DNA from: Hippasteria phrygiana
Taxonomy: Eukaryota; Echinodermata; Asteroidea; Valvatida; Goniasteridae
Assembly (NCBI GenBank): GCA_037893225.1
Contig: JAZGUH010000260.1
Span: forward strand, 453,001 to 517,000
Length of the DNA stretch: 64,000 bases
Direction of reading: 5' to 3'
Below are positions 1 to 12,337 of the stretch, piece by piece. A model generated the notes under the pieces. That model searched no databases. It saw only the letters and a program-made list of their open reading frames with translations, and had not been told where the DNA came from. A program made the position numbers and the translations under genes. Position 1 is the first letter of the stretch, and each line of letters opens with the position of its first letter.

Positions 1-1
1 T

Positions 2-480
2 CGGATTTCTGAAGACCCTACATCAGTTGATCCGGATCTTCTTCATACGATGTTCAAATTAATAGATGACTGCCTAAGTTCCTTCCTCCGGGAATTCGCA
101 GTTAGGTCCGCCATCACAACATCTATTCGCAGGTCTATGATCATCGACAACATGTTTTGACCTTTTCAAGGTTCTAGTGATCGGAGCGAATGGAGTCCCT
201 TCCCCTGACAGGCAGCGATCTTTTCAACAACAACTTCAATGAATCCTTGCTGAAAAAGGCCAAACGTCTCAAAACCGAGGAAAGAATCGATTTACGTCTC
301 ACAAGTTCCTCTTCTCACAAAAGGGGCTCTAGTTTAAGATACAGTGGTTCCAACCACAATCTAGAGTACTCTGGGAACCTCAAACGTCATCATCAGTGAC
401 TCCCAGGTTCATGCACCGCTTCTCATCAACTGCTAAATCGCAGATATAGGCGTTCCTTCAAGTCCTAAGGTTCGCGACAG
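2..480 (+). pseudogene. DIRS-type retrotransposon gag (ORF1) remnant
   Basis: Frame 2 is open from about 2 to 163, where it meets a stop. A second piece is open from 190 to 399 and begins with MESLPLTGSDLFN. DIRS-family ORF1 proteins commonly carry an LPFTG-x-LFG-like segment, and this piece resembles it. The two pieces are in different frames, so the gene is broken. It lies upstream of, and in the same orientation as, the DIRS polymerase pieces at 2.8-4.2 kb, which supports a single original element split by later insertions. The window edge cuts off its 5' part. Assignment rests on this short motif and on context. Confidence 0.5.
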
Positions 481-2739
481 AATAGGGGCAAATGATTACA
501 ACGCCAGTGCAATTTTCATGCCCCCCGCTCCGGGTCCTGAGGGGGTCGGCTTCGGGAATTCTCTCACGAATGCATGGGCGGAGATCCCAGGGGGGATGGG
601 GGGATATATCCCCCCCCCCCCACTTTTTGACCTGGGGGAGATGACCAATGTAATCACCCCCCCCCCCCCCCCCCCCCCACTTTTTAAGGGTAGGCGTACT
701 AACTTGCGCAGAGTCCGTAACTTGCCAATACCCTTGACAGGCCAGCACCACGCAGCCCAGCAAGTGAGAGTGTCGTTCGTTTACTTTCCCTGCATTGAGT
801 TTAAATGCAAGAGCTCGGTATGTCCAGGCGCGGATCCAGGGGGGGGGGGGGGGGGGGGTGGCCGCGGAAGAACGTGCCCCCTGGTGAATTGAGTCAAAAA
901 AACGAGAAAAAAAGAAGAGGGGAAAAAAAGAGTGGGAGGTGAGAGAAAAGGAGGGGAGGAGGAGGGCAACCTCCTTAAAAATATACCGCCGCCGATATTA
1001 AACATCTACTGTGTCTACTTTTTGGCATAAAACTACTGAAAAATGCAATAAGAAAAAGAAAGGTTATCAATCATGCCATGGAACTGAATCCCTCTTTTAA
1101 GAGAAAACCGGAGTATTTCCCGGATCCCTTGGATTTCAACTCTGTCCATCGATCCCCCTTCAATCCTCCTTGCCGGGTTCGATCACCTTTTAATCCCTTT
1201 GCCGGATCTAGTGGAAACGCGGTGCATCTCAACATATAACCCCCTTGGGGAGCTTATTACAGGTTAAATGGCCCCAACCAGCAGGAAACAATGGATCACT
1301 TGACTGAATGACATACTAAATGTGCCTAAATCCTCTAATATGTCTTGCAGCCGATCTGCCGATGGTTTTAACACAGGGCCAGGAACAGTCTGAAATCAAG
1401 CCCTTTTCTTGAAAACTTCAACTGAACTGAATTAAAACCAAGAAAAATTCCGGATAAATTAAAAATGAAGGGGAAAAACTGCAAATTAGACGCCAAAAAT
1501 GGGGAGGGAGAAACTTAGATTTTTGTAGTAATGCATGACATGGCTAAAAAATGGCCCAAAAATAATGGCTAAAATAATGATATATATATTCTCCATATAC
1601 AATGTAATCTTAACAACTTTTGTTTAAAAAAAGTCAGGTGAAAGTGGTCAGGAATCGCCTCAGATTGCACCACGGAGCATCCAGAATCCAAAAATTTTCG
1701 GGGCCCTTAAGCGGGCCCCGGACCCCACGCCGTAAGGGATTCGCGCTTGCATTTGTCCGTTTTGGGTGTGCCCCCGTCTACAAAATTCCTCGATCCGCGC
1801 CTGATGTCGGAAGGTAGATTGGTTGGTGGGGAGACAGTTTATGCCTCACGACAAGCACAGTAATAAGGTGGGGAATAGTCGGTCGTTGCCACATTAGAAC
1901 ACGGAAGTTCAGATCCCAACAAAGATGATGGCCTTTTATTTTATTGTTTCCACGCAACTATCACACCCAACAAAGGCAATAGAAAGTTGCAACGGCAAAC
2001 GGTTTTGTTATGCGCCAACAGACGGTATGATCGCACGTGCGGCGCATGTAATACAATGTAATTAAAATACCGATAGCAGACTTCAACTGACATTCACTGG
2101 GAATCAGCGCGCACTCACACACAAACGTGTGTGCGTCCTGCGAAAAAGTTTTTGGGAACTTTTGTTCGAGCCTGAGTTTTGCATCTCCGGCATTCCGGTT
2201 ATAATGTCGTCAACTCAAGTATACATCATTGTCCACCATGTTTTCATAGTTTTTGTCAAGTGTAGACCAAATCACATTCTAATAATGCCTTACCAAAATG
2301 CAATTAGGCATTATTTTGCAATAATTATTTTGTAAATAATTTATTCTTAAAATAATGCATAGGCATTATTTGTGTTGCTAGGTGACCAGAGCTCCATTGT
2401 GCAAAGAGACGCTTACGCTTCCAAATACATTGGATGAGAAAATTGAATTTTGAAGATCTTTTGTATTTTTTAATGCTTGAAGGTGTTAATTATTGTCATT
2501 TATTGCAATTCAAGCTCAAGAAAAAGTTGAATTTTAACACAATTTGGCACCTAAAATTGTGTAAACCCCAGGGGCTCCAGGGGGCTTTACCTCAACCCCT
2601 AGCAAGGGCTTTGCGCCTGCAACCCACCAGGGGGCCCTTAAGCGGTCATTGGACCCCGTGCCGTGTCGCGCTCTACACAAGGACGGCCTTTCAAAAATCA
2701 TCCCCCCCCCCCCACATGTAACAAGAAATCTCCGCGCAT
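481..2739. repeat. Repeat-dense stretch with poly-C/poly-G tracts; no gene
   Basis: I see no convincing gene here. 555-690 contains two poly-C tracts with ggatatat and gacc motifs and is related to 12546-12632. 825-860 is a GGATCC-flanked poly-G tract of the kind seen at hAT-like element ends. 1690-1810 and 2610-2665 share a GGGCCCTTAAGCGG module followed by GGACCCC, so they are two copies of one repeat. The block separates the gag and polymerase parts of the DIRS remnant and is probably made of insertions into it. Confidence 0.5.
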
Positions 2740-2789
2740 GCACGAATGGACTCACATAACCTCATATACCTGGGTTCTTCAGACAGTTT

Positions 2790-4180
2790 CTTCGGGGTAC
2801 CAGTTTATCACACAACCTCCTCCTCAAGAATTCCCTCGCCGATCAACTCCATTCCCCATAGATTTTCCCCGCCAAAGGTCCCTCGAGAAGGAGATTTCAT
2901 CCTTACTGGAGAAGACTATAGTTCCGGTTTACCCTTCATCAACCCCAAGGTTTTTTTTTTCAACCTTCTTCCTGGCACCGAAGAAGATAGGCGACTGGCG
3001 TCCAAGTAAATCTTCGGCCACCCAAAGGCTCGGATTTATCATCGACACCGAGAAATCTTCCGTGATCCCTACACAGACACCTACATTTCTCAGAGCATGC
3101 CTGAGTACCATCGCGGGCAGAGCCTCTCCGTCACTTGGTCGATGCACAGCTCTGGAGGTATATATTAGCCTGTTCCTTTCTGTAAAATCCCTTCCAACTC
3201 GAGCATGGCTTTGTCTTCTGGGTTTCATGGCCAGTTTGGTGGACATAGTTCTGTGGTGCAGGATGCACATGCATCCTCTCCGACTCCATCTTCTCAATTA
3301 TTCTCGCCCACGGTCAAATCCTATCGCTAAACCAGTTCCAGTGTCTCCATTTATTCAAACACATCTGAAAGACTATTCACATAGAATGGACTCTCCATCG
3401 ACCCATGGTACAACAGATATTCAGCATCCTCGACACCCCACACATCGACCTGTTTGCTTTTCACCTGAACTGCCAATTCTGCAACCGTCATTACAACCCA
3501 CAGGCATGGGCGACAGATGCACTCAACATAGAGTGGACGAACATTCTGGGATATGCTTTCCCACCGATCTCCCTTCTGAGCACAGGGTTCTGGTACTGAT
3601 TGAAAGAGAGATGTGCAGAATTATTCTGATAGCCAGAGATGCCAGAGACAGCGCCACAACCACAGACTCAGGAGGCACAAAGTATAACACCCAGGACTAC
3701 TCATGAACCTAAGTCTCCCCTGGTTGTATCCGACGAGAAAGCTTTCCAGGTTCTAACATTGAAGCCACGAGGGCTCTTCTAGTTAAGCCACGAGGGAATG
3801 CTTGCGCTTCCCGGGCTCCTCCAGTTCAGCCACGAGGGAATGCTTGCGCTTTCCAAGCATCTCATGTTGACGAAGATGTGTCTACTCAGGCTGCAGAGAA
3901 AGCACATCGGACACGCAGCATGACAACTTCGGGCTCACTTTCAGGGAGTCCCCATGAAAGAAATCATGGAGGCAGCCTGCTGGAAGAATCCATCTACCTT
4001 TACTTCTTGCTATTTACAGGACGTTCTGCAAAAGGAAGGATCCACATGAGCAGAAAAGTCTTGCAAGCATCTGCACAATCAGCAACCGTTAGTCCACGGC
4101 CAGCTAAGTATAGTCAGGTCCACTCACGGGTATGTCTTAACTGCCATCATTGGTTCTTGTTCTGTAGATAGGCTTAGTTG
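2790..4180 (+). pseudogene. DIRS-type retrotransposon polymerase remnant (RT, RNase H, tyrosine recombinase pieces)
   Basis: Around 2870-3005 the translation SLEKEISSLLEKTIVPVY continues to APKKIGDWRP, the finger region of a DIRS reverse transcriptase. It then jumps at about 3010-3020 to QRLGFIIDTEKSSVIPTQT, which in the family lies well downstream. The palm with the YxDD catalytic residues is missing, so this is an internal deletion. Around 3200-3300, TRAWLCLLGFMASLVDIV matches the RNase H part. 3405-3599 (IDLFAFHLNCQ to GYAFPPISL) matches the end of RNase H. 3958-4010 (KEIMEAACWKNPSTF) matches the C-terminal end of the DIRS tyrosine recombinase. Frames change between pieces, so the element cannot encode a working polymerase. 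Confidence 0.75.
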
Positions 4181-4253
4181 GGACTTGCTGCTAAGCTCTA
4201 AACTGCAGGTCCCTTTTTCCCTCCCCAGTAACTCTGTCCGGTGCTACTCTGTA

Positions 4254-4525
4254 GGTAACGAAGGTGATTATTTTCTGTAATAGAATCTCTGGAGGCATTT
4301 TCTATTCTAGTAAGAAAATACTCACCTTCGTTACCATCCCTCCCTTACTTCCTTGATTTACATGTAACTTATTTCTGGAAAAAAGGAAGATCACTTGAGG
4401 GCGTCCTAACGGCAGGGGCCGTGCAGTGTACAGAGCTGCGTCACGGGCTTTGTTATTTTCAGTAGTATTGTGTGCGCAAGCGCATTTCAAATGCATAGGT
4501 AGGTAACGAATGTGAGTATTTTCTT
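4254..4525. repeat. DIRS-like terminal inverted/direct repeats
   Basis: GGTAACGAAGGTGA starts at 4254 and its inverted copy ends at 4335. The arms (4254-4276 and 4313-4335) continue inward as a hairpin through TAGAAT/ATTCTA. A third, direct copy (GGTAACGAATGTGAG) starts at 4502. DIRS elements end in inverted repeats with extra internal complementary copies. These follow directly after the recombinase remnant, so I read them as the right end of that element. Confidence 0.6.
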
Positions 4526-6344
4526 AATAGAATAGAAAATCCCTCCAGATTTGGGGGAGAATTTAGTCTAACAAACATATCTGCCGATGGGTGAGGGAGG
4601 TGCATTTAAGGATTATCCGTGCAGCTCTTTTAATTTGAGGATACTGTCGTGAAATATGTACCTTCCTCCCCACACAGTACAACAGTACTCTAAAGAGGCA
4701 TGACTAAACTTACATAGAATGTGTGCAATATTGCAGGATGAAAAGGCTAATCGGATTCATCGTTCGACTTACAAAGCACATGGAAACTTTAAGGCTCTTT
4801 TCGGTTGTTTTACGTTGAGAATTACAGACAGAAAAGAGCCTTTGTTTTCTCTGTAATTTATTTAAACTCTATCGAACAGCAATAGGACTAGGTCTAGAAC
4901 CTAGAAGGTCGTTTTTCTGTCGTTTTTCTGTTCGTATCCTGTAGTCAAACGGACAACATCTGCACCGCACAAGACTTACAAGAGGTGGCAAAAGTGGTGT
5001 TAGAAAATCAAAGTTGTTTTGAGCCCAAACATCGATCCACACGTCACCGCCCCGTGACGTATTGCCTAGTCACAGCCGCATGCGCCACCTGACCATCACC
5101 TTTGTGGGACTTTTGTCACACCATAGTCGGGTCGGTGATTGATAGGGCTGAATAATTAAATATTCCAATGATTGTTGGGTAAAAAAGGATAAGCAGTTTA
5201 CTTAACGTTTGAAACTGCTTATTATAATCATTGGGCCGAAAAAAAGGCCAACTTCAAACCATACACAAAGTAAAACAAAAACACAATTGTTGTTAGGCCG
5301 ATAAACAGTAACGCAATACGGCTGCCTCTTCAGCGATGGCCGCCGGGTCCTTCACTCCATCCGAACAACACATACCGTAGCCTTAAGGCTGCCAGTGCTG
5401 ACACTATCTCCTGGGGCTCAATATCACTCTATGGACCACTTTTTGGTGGACGCGACCTTTGTGTGTTTTAGCTGTATTTGAGCTGGCTCAACATTCGACC
5501 AAAAAACTTCCCAAAGTTTCGATATGGTAGCCACACTGCACATACAATCAAACAAGACTTTTACACCCAGTTTGTAATGAATGCTGAGCGTGTATTAAAG
5601 ACGTCATCTTGGCTTCCCCTGTGCATATGTTCAGTTGATGTATTTTTTTGTTTGAATATTTATTATTTAATCGTTTGTGTAAATATACAACAAATAATTC
5701 CAAACTAAATATTAAAATATATAGTGATTCAAGAATATAATTAGAAAAATTTTGAGATTCTATTTTTTCATGTTTATTTCTCAAAAAGTGATTTTCATAA
5801 CATTTTAGCCTCGTGCGTTATACATGTGTGCGCTGATTTTTCCCAAGATCTTGGGAATTTTGGTGGAAAAAATATGGATTGCACATGCGCAAAGTGCTTA
5901 TTCCAATGCTCTTTGCACAGTGTTTTCCCATCGCCTTGGGAATTCTTGGGAATTTTACTGGATGAATCTTGGGAATTTGAAATTTGATGAGTGGCCACGC
6001 TGCATTTGTGTATTTCTGTACCGCGTGTATTTCCATTGAGTATTTATTGTGCGAAGTCACACACTGATACTAGAATATGAACTTTCAAACTCTGGAGTAA
6101 AAGGTAGGGTCGTGTTTGTGCATTACAAATAGCAAAATAACGATGGAAACGAGATTGGAACGAATCAACCAGCGAAATCAATTTGAGTTTTTGGATAAAA
6201 TTGAAAAAATATTTCTTTTTAAAACAAACATTTTTGGCGCGGGCCGAAAAATAGGGGCGGGCGGTCGAGGACAACCAAACAAGTTTTTTGTTGGCCTTAT
6301 AATAAATTCTAACTTATATAACTATCCTAACATATGCACCCATA

Positions 6345-6480
6345 TGGGGTACCTCTGTTGTAGACTTTACTTTCCTTCTTTTATTCTCCTTTGTCCCAAT
6401 TGAAATCTCAAAAATCACAGCGTTAACTTGTGGTGGGGGGGGGGGGAACCTCGATTTCTAAAGACTCCCTCGTGGGGTAC
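6345..6480 (-). repeat. GGTACCCC-ended dispersed repeat, copy 1
   Basis: Read on the minus strand, this runs from GGTACCCCACGAGG through GAGATTTCAATTGGGAC to a closing GGTACCCC. The segment at 41122-41223 on the plus strand has the same order: ends, then TAGATTTCAGTAGGGAC, then a purine-rich stretch. A poly-G tract at about 6434-6447 interrupts this copy. I cannot assign a superfamily. Confidence 0.55.
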
Positions 6481-7304
6481 CATTGTCCCAATTGTTACCT
6501 TTTTTCCCGGTACCCCGTAAGGAGACTAATGTAAGGACATCATTACATGTTTGTAACACGAAAAGATCAGATAGCCTGCTGCCATACCATTATTTGCACA
6601 GGAACAGTCACGAAGTCACGGATGTAATTTCGTTATAAAAACGTTTCTCCTTGTGTATTTCTTTGCATTGTCACAACCTTCGAGGAGTTGTAAAACAAGA
6701 AAAGGCCAAAAAAATGGCTGTGTTGCCCTCGGACAGGTAAAATTGGAAAAGAGGGTGGCTCGGTCGGAAAACAGTATATTTGTTTACTCATTTAATACCG
6801 GAAACTGTGTTGAAAATAGAGCAAGCCCTGTGGACGAGGTTAAGCCATGTCGTCATGTAACCGATTCGAAGAAGAAGGAAGTTGGTGACTTTTCACTAGT
6901 CGGTGGTTGTACAGTAAACATCGAAGGATACGACAGTTTTTGCCGATTCGATTGGACTCCGCTTCCGCTATACAATATATTTATACACGTCTAAAAGAGA
7001 TTGAATTTGTTGTATTTACATAGCATTTTCACATGCGCTGTCCTAGACCTCCCCACACCTAAAGTTTAGGGTTTTTAGCTAGGCTACTCTTCAACCCGAG
7101 TAGGGCTTTGGCAAGCGCGACGGATTGAAGTCATCTTCACGCTCACCCGGGCGTGTTTAGGCCTAAACGTTGGACAAACCCCCTGGTTTCATGAAAATAC
7201 GCATAAAGTAAAGAAGGTACACCAAATACAAACACTTTTTTTGAGACAGAGAGGCTGAGTTATGTTTATATTTTTAACCTGACCCTGATTCTGTCGATTT
7301 TTAT

Positions 7305-7328
7305 GGTCGGTCGGTCGGTCGGTCGGTC
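7305..7328. repeat. (GGTC)6 microsatellite
   Basis: Six exact tandem copies of GGTC. Confidence 0.9.
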
Positions 7329-8269
7329 CGAAGGCAACAGAACACCTTTTTTTATAAACAGCGATTAATTGTGGTGTAATTGAACCCTTCCGAAAACTAT
7401 TATACCATCTACAGTTCAGATATTGTTGAATCAAATAAATGTGTCCAAAGCCAAAAAGATAGCTTCTTCAACAATGACTGAATGGCCACCTGCACTTTTT
7501 CTGACCTCAAAGTTGGGACACTTATCATGCCCGAAGTGATGACGTCGATGCAGTGTTTGGAACCAGAATACTTTTGTTATTTTGTGTCAATGTGTTTGCA
7601 TGACTGGCTGTTATTAACAAAGGAACAGTCGAAATTTCCATTTGTTTTTGGAGCCAGTTGTCGTGCCAACTGACGTCAGACTTCGGTACTCTATATTGTG
7701 CAGGTACGTTTTTAACTTGCCCTGACCCCAATAGAAAACAAGGACATGACCGAGGTCCATTTGATTGTTTTTCCCATACCACACCCAGCGGAATTTGACC
7801 TCTTGGGACATAGGCGGTACTTTGTTGATTAATCGTGTTAAAAGTTGGGATTGTGGCGTTGCACTTCATCAGAGCATAAACTAAGGCAAACAAAATAGGA
7901 AGATAACGACGAGCGTGGCACTATCTGCGAGTTGCGTGGTAGTATGATCATGGAGGAAGAAAAACGGGACGGGATGTGTGAGTTTAAAGTTTAATATGAA
8001 TACGCAATTTTACTGCAGGCGCGGATCCATTAAATTTTTTGCTTTTGCTTGTAGGGGCCTTGCAAATACAGGTCGTATTTTGCCTATGGATGAGAACAAA
8101 ACAAAGAGGTTAAATGGCGCCACCAACGGTGAGAAAGTGTATACACTGGTTCCATTAAACTACACACAAAAATATACTTATGTTACACGTATACATTGAC
8201 AAGGACCAACACAAACATGACAAACCAAGGACAAGTACGGTAAAGCAACATAAGTTACACAGAGGATCA

Positions 8270-8400
8270 TTCAAAGCATCTGTACACAGCTGATTAGAAA
8301 GCTGAAGTTTTTAGATCGACTAATAATACTTCTAAGAGTTTGACATAGTAAGTTCCAGAATTTCGGACCCTGATACACAACAAATTTCTTTGCTTTAGCA
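8270..8400 (-). pseudogene. LINE (Jockey-like) reverse transcriptase, C-terminal tail
   Basis: On the minus strand the frame reads KKFVVYQGPKFWNLL then QTLRSIISRSKNF and ends at about 8271. The (V)YxGPxxWN motif followed by a short helical tail is the usual C-terminus of Jockey/CR1-type LINE polymerases. It is separated from the upstream part at 8787-9125 by an AT-rich hairpin insertion. Confidence 0.6.
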
Positions 8401-8401
8401 G

Positions 8402-8786
8402 TAAGTATATATATATATATATATATAACAAATGTGGGGATGCTGCGTAGCACTGTAGAGCATAGAAAATATATATGGTAAAGGTGAAACAGTGCTCACC
8501 GGATAGTTTTACCCGAGCTTTCGGTGAGCACTGTTTCACCTTTACATTATATATATATATATATATATATAATGTAACCTAACCCAAATATTCCCTGTTC
8601 AAACCCCACGAAATTTGGTACATTTGCAATTTGGACCATCCTCTATAGATACAACTCATTTTCGACAATAAAATTATTAATATTTAAAGAGGTTCTGCGT
8701 TAAGCCGACCGTCAAACGGTCGCCCTAATGCCACCGGTCAACCTAAGGCCTGAAAAATCTTTAAAAACGGTCGACCTAATCGCGAA
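8402..8786. repeat. AT-rich insertion with foldback hairpin inside the LINE remnant
   Basis: An AT run at 8406-8427 and another at 8548-8572 flank an inverted repeat whose arms (8478-8501 and 8522-8545) contain AAACAGTGCTCACCG and its complement. The remainder to 8786 has no recognisable content. The two LINE pieces on either side would be contiguous without it. Confidence 0.6.
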
Positions 8787-9125
8787 TTAGTATGTATATG
8801 GGATATGTAACTCTTTCGACTGTCTGGTATGATATTGATGAATTACAGCATTAATCTCAAACATTCGTTCAAACGAATTAGGTAATTTATGAGCAACAAG
8901 CTGATGCATAAAAATTCCTAACTGGAGGGAATATATATCATTAATATTAAGAGTATTGTGATATAAGAACAATGGGTCAGAATGAGCTCTAAAATCTACA
9001 CGGTCAATAACACGCAATGCCCTTTCCTGTAAAACCAAAAATATATTTAAAAGACAAGAACTACAGTTGCCCCAGGCCAGTATACCATAGGAAATATATG
9101 GCAAAATGTATGCGTTATAAACATT
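8787..9125 (-). pseudogene. LINE (Jockey-like) reverse transcriptase, thumb-region remnant
   Basis: The minus-strand frame contains LPYISYGILAWGN then LQERALRVIDRVDFRAHSDP and LYHNTLNINDIYSLQLGIFM. This block (PYxxYGxxxWG, LQxRAxR, the downstream LNI-xDIY-xL-G helix) is typical of the segment just after the catalytic domain of Jockey-type non-LTR polymerases. The catalytic FADD region is not present upstream, so the copy is 5'-truncated. Its tail is at 8270-8400. Confidence 0.75.
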
Positions 9126-9233
9126 AAGCAGCTCTAGTTAGTAAAGTTGTATGTACGTAAGTGCCTGCTTGAAAATGTAACCTACCGCAATGTGCTGCTA
9201 TATCGCTATCATCAATATTCTGTTTGGTTATAT

Positions 9234-9394
9234 CCGGTGTCATATGGAAATCAGACTCCAGTGAAAATCGGACTCCTTTCCCTGGTAAAATCCTCCCAAG
9301 TGACCGGCCACTCTCCTAATTATCTTTACTCAGGCATGTGCAATACTCCCAATGAGCCCGTATTTCACAGTGAATGAAATTCACGCTACACCGG
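9234..9394 (+). mobile_element. CCGGTGT-ended MITE, copy 1
   Basis: The segment starts CCGGTGTCATATG and ends CACGCTACACCGG. The same order of motifs occurs inverted at 12921-13092, including GACCGGCCACTCTCC, CATG-GCAATA and AATGAGCCCGTATTTCA. Terminal complementarity plus two diverged copies support a small non-autonomous DNA element. Confidence 0.7.
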
Positions 9395-9523
9395 CTTCAA
9401 AGACATGACGATAGAATACGGGAAAATAACAACCTAATTTCAGGCACGATTGGGCCACGTGATCACTCCAAAATCGGATTGGTTGAAATAATGAATAGGC
9501 TACATTGGTTAAAAGGGCCAACT

Positions 9524-9579
9524 ATTGGTACATAAATGTGTCCAACCATTCGGACTGGTTGGACACGTTTGTACCAATC
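9524..9579. repeat. Hairpin with about 24-bp arms
   Basis: The inner arms GTGTCCAACCA (9538-9548) and TGGTTGGACAC (9556-9566) are perfect. The outer arms extend with a few mismatches to ATTGGTAC at 9524 and GTACCAAT at 9579. Confidence 0.8.
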
Positions 9580-9595
9580 TCAGGGTCGTAACGAG

Positions 9596-10209
9596 TTACT
9601 GGATTTTGTGACTCGAGTCGAGTCGAGTAATTTTAAAGAAGTGACTCGAGTCGAGTCTAGTCGAGTCATTAGGTCAAGAATGTCGAGTCGAGTCGAGTCG
9701 AGTCAAATATTTAGCTCGAGTTAATTCGAGTCATAAATGTTTTAACAGCACATAATAAATATACACAAGAGAGAAAGTATTTTGTAAGTATTTTCTTTAT
9801 TATGTCCGAACTACCGTAGTACATTGATTGTGCATGTATATAAAACCACAATTCACTCTTGACGAAGACGTGCTACAAGGCCACAAAGGTAGATAGAGTC
9901 CGTGACTGATACGGTGTATGTTTGTGCACGATCAGTGGCCAATACGCGTGCCGTACGCGAAGTATTAAAACATGAACATACATTTTGCACCGTAAGTCAT
10001 TGCAATTTTTTTCCGCAAAGTTTTGAATTTATTACTGCAGTATTGGGACTCGAGTCTAATTAGCCTTCGCTCGAGTCGAGGCTTCTGGTGAGAGACTCGG
10101 AATCGATTCGAGTCATTTGCTCGCAGTGACTCGAGTCGAGTCGAGTCATTTTCCCATCGAGTCGAGTCGCATAAAAATTGTGACTCGAGTCGGACTCGAG
10201 TCGGGTCAT
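9596..10209. repeat. Element bounded by GACTCGAGTC palindrome arrays
   Basis: Two blocks (9602-9733 and 10048-10208) are crowded with GAGTC/GACTC pentamers, many forming GACTCGAGTC. About 310 bp of unrelated AT-rich sequence lies between them. Because the unit is palindromic, the two blocks are complementary and can fold back on each other. No coding frame is seen. Confidence 0.7.
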
Positions 10210-10532
10210 TGACTGGATTCATTACAACTCTGACCAATCCTACCAATACAATGGTTATTTTTAACCACTCCGTTTCAGAATGTAGGCCTCATCTATATAG
10301 CAAAGTAGAGAGGGAAAGATTGCGTGTAAAGATCTATAACTTCTCAGTGGTATCTGTGCGATCACCTTATTCAACAATATATATTCAAGAAGAAAAAGCG
10401 GTACCGTGGGGTTCAACCTTGAGTTACCCTTCTTTTTATATTCTGCATGCCCTTAATAGGCATATTCTCAGACACTGAATCATTGAGCTGAACCCACAGA
10501 AAGTTGTCTACTGTTTTGTACACTCTAAACCC

Positions 10533-10640
10533 TGTTCAGCAATTAAACAAAATACGCTAAACATGTTTAGTATGTAAACGTGTTCACAAACTGATAGCAA
10601 GAAAGTGTTTATAAAAGTGTTTAATTGCTAAACACTGTTT
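10533..10640. repeat. Small foldback element
   Basis: TGTTCAGCAATTAAACA (from 10534) is matched by the complement of TGTTTAATTGCTAAACAC (about 10618-10635). The palindrome CTAAACATGTTTAG lies between them at 10558-10571. Looks like a MITE. Confidence 0.6.
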
Positions 10641-11297
10641 TTGCAATGTAATCGAGATATGACCTGAGTATAAATAAATCCTAACTCGAAGTGAACAATT
10701 ATGTTCAAAGTAGTTTATTTCTACTTTGCGGTTGTTTTTTTCAGACAATATGATTTCTTCAAATATTCCCATGTAGATCGTTGTTTGGTAGTAATTTCAT
10801 TGAGACAAAAGTACAATCCAGTGACCACCCCATGCTCTCCCCTGAGTCATGAGGAAAACGCTCCACTAGAGAAAAGGCAAACATTTTTGCTGTTGACATT
10901 TTACCACCTTTGCCAGCTTCTTATGTCTGTAATATCTTAGCCAAACGATTGCTTGTAATACTTAAAGGAAACATGCTTCTCAAATTGACCGGATCACATT
11001 TTATTTCATAAATAAATTCATTTATATGTATTAAATGTGAATTAAAAGCCAAACTGGTTCAAGTGAAGTTTTAGTGTGATTATTTACCGCTCAAAAATTC
11101 ACCCCCCCCCCCCCTTTTTGAAATTTGTTGAGATCAAATTGAGGGCGCTGTTCGTGACGTAAACCGAGGCACCGACATTCATGGATCGACTCGATAGTCT
11201 GGACCCGGCCCGTATACACACACTAGGTCTACACGTGCAATTTCGTAAGTTGCAACAACAACTAACATCGAACTTACCCTGATTTTCTCCCTTTTAG

Positions 11298-11527
11298 CGA
11301 AGGCTCCTCGGGGAATGGGCCGTTTAACTGCATTTTCCTATATCTTACTCACATCTGGGAACTTTGTTGGGATGGCAGTGGACTTGGGCATATTTTTAAT
11401 GGTCATCCCAAAGGATTTGAAAATACCAGTATCGAAACACGACGGCTCAAAGTGGTCGCTACATAACGTTGAGAAGCTGCTGGGGCCGGACCACTACGCT
11501 CTTGTCACCTTCACTTTCGCCGTCTAA
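11298..11527 (+). other. Exon-like open segment, unrecognised membrane protein piece
   Basis: A good acceptor (TTTTCTCCCTTTTAG at 11283-11297) precedes an open frame that runs to a stop at 11525-11527. It encodes a hydrophobic stretch (LTAFSYILLTSGNFVGMAV then DLGIFLMVI) followed by a polar tail ending in VTFTFAV. The composition is like a membrane-anchored segment. I do not recognise the family and see no partner exon nearby. It could be a terminal exon or chance. Confidence 0.3.
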
Positions 11528-12337
11528 ATTCTCCGATATTTCGCATCAGTTGGAAATAAATGAAGGCTTACTCCATCCGTCGTTGTTTTGCTGCACCCAG
11601 CAGCCACACACCTTGTCGGCATGGCCGAAAAGCACTATATTTTGCTTAGATTTTGGACGAAGAATTTTCGCCGTACAATGTACACACAATGCATACCCGT
11701 GATGAATGGGTAATGTGCCTCGATCTACGTCACACACTTATGTTAATTAGGGTCCCACTCAGGGGGCGGAGTAGCTTGGACAAACATTTTCAAAAATTGT
11801 TTTCTCATATTTAATCTGGGAAATAATTGTCTCTGGACACAAAATATCATTGTCAAGATAATACTTTATTGTTTTAAGCAGGAATAATGCAATATAAATC
11901 CTAAATCATGTTTCCTTTAAGCAAACGCATGCATGTATACATAAAGCATAAATTGCGACAGATTTGTCCTATAGGCCTGGTTATTATCTTTCTCAACTTT
12001 GCAGTGGTCGTTTTTCACGATTAAAAGTTTGCGAAGTAGTTACACAGGATAGAAAACTCGAACCGAGGCATTTTTTTGTATGTACAATAAAAACGAAGAA
12101 TTCTTGCAGATGTTTCTGTATTAAAACTAACTCATGTAGATACGATTTTAAATCAACAAAGGATTAAACCGCTAGTAAACAAATGCAAACAACATAAAAA
12201 TCCCCCAAAGGCAGTGCTTCTATTATCCGAGTTAGAGCCTCCTAACTGGGAAACCTCTTGTGTGATGTGGACCTCAGCTCATCTCTTGCCTACGGAATAT
12301 AATTTCTGACAAATTATAATTACGTTCCTTAATCCAG

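Larger units (their letters stand above)
4526..8240. other. No recognisable gene; scattered small inverted repeats
   Basis: The open frames here are short and match nothing I recognise. Visible structure: a hairpin with 12-base arms AAGGCTCTTTTC (4791-4802) and 4831-4842; a larger inverted repeat with outer arms CCAATGATT (5165-5173) and 5226-5234 and inner arms AAGCAGTTT/AAACTGCTT; three copies of CTTGGGAATT between 5849 and 5980; and a GGTC tetranucleotide run at 7305-7328. A weak open segment at 6653-6994 has no recognisable domain. Confidence 0.6.

Noticed and set aside
458..1005. Proline- and glycine-rich open frames near 458-1005
   Set aside because: They are translations of poly-C and poly-G tracts.
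2663..3706. A 347-aa gene
   Set aside because: It is a chance join of frames through a decayed DIRS polymerase. Recognisable motifs fall in different frames.
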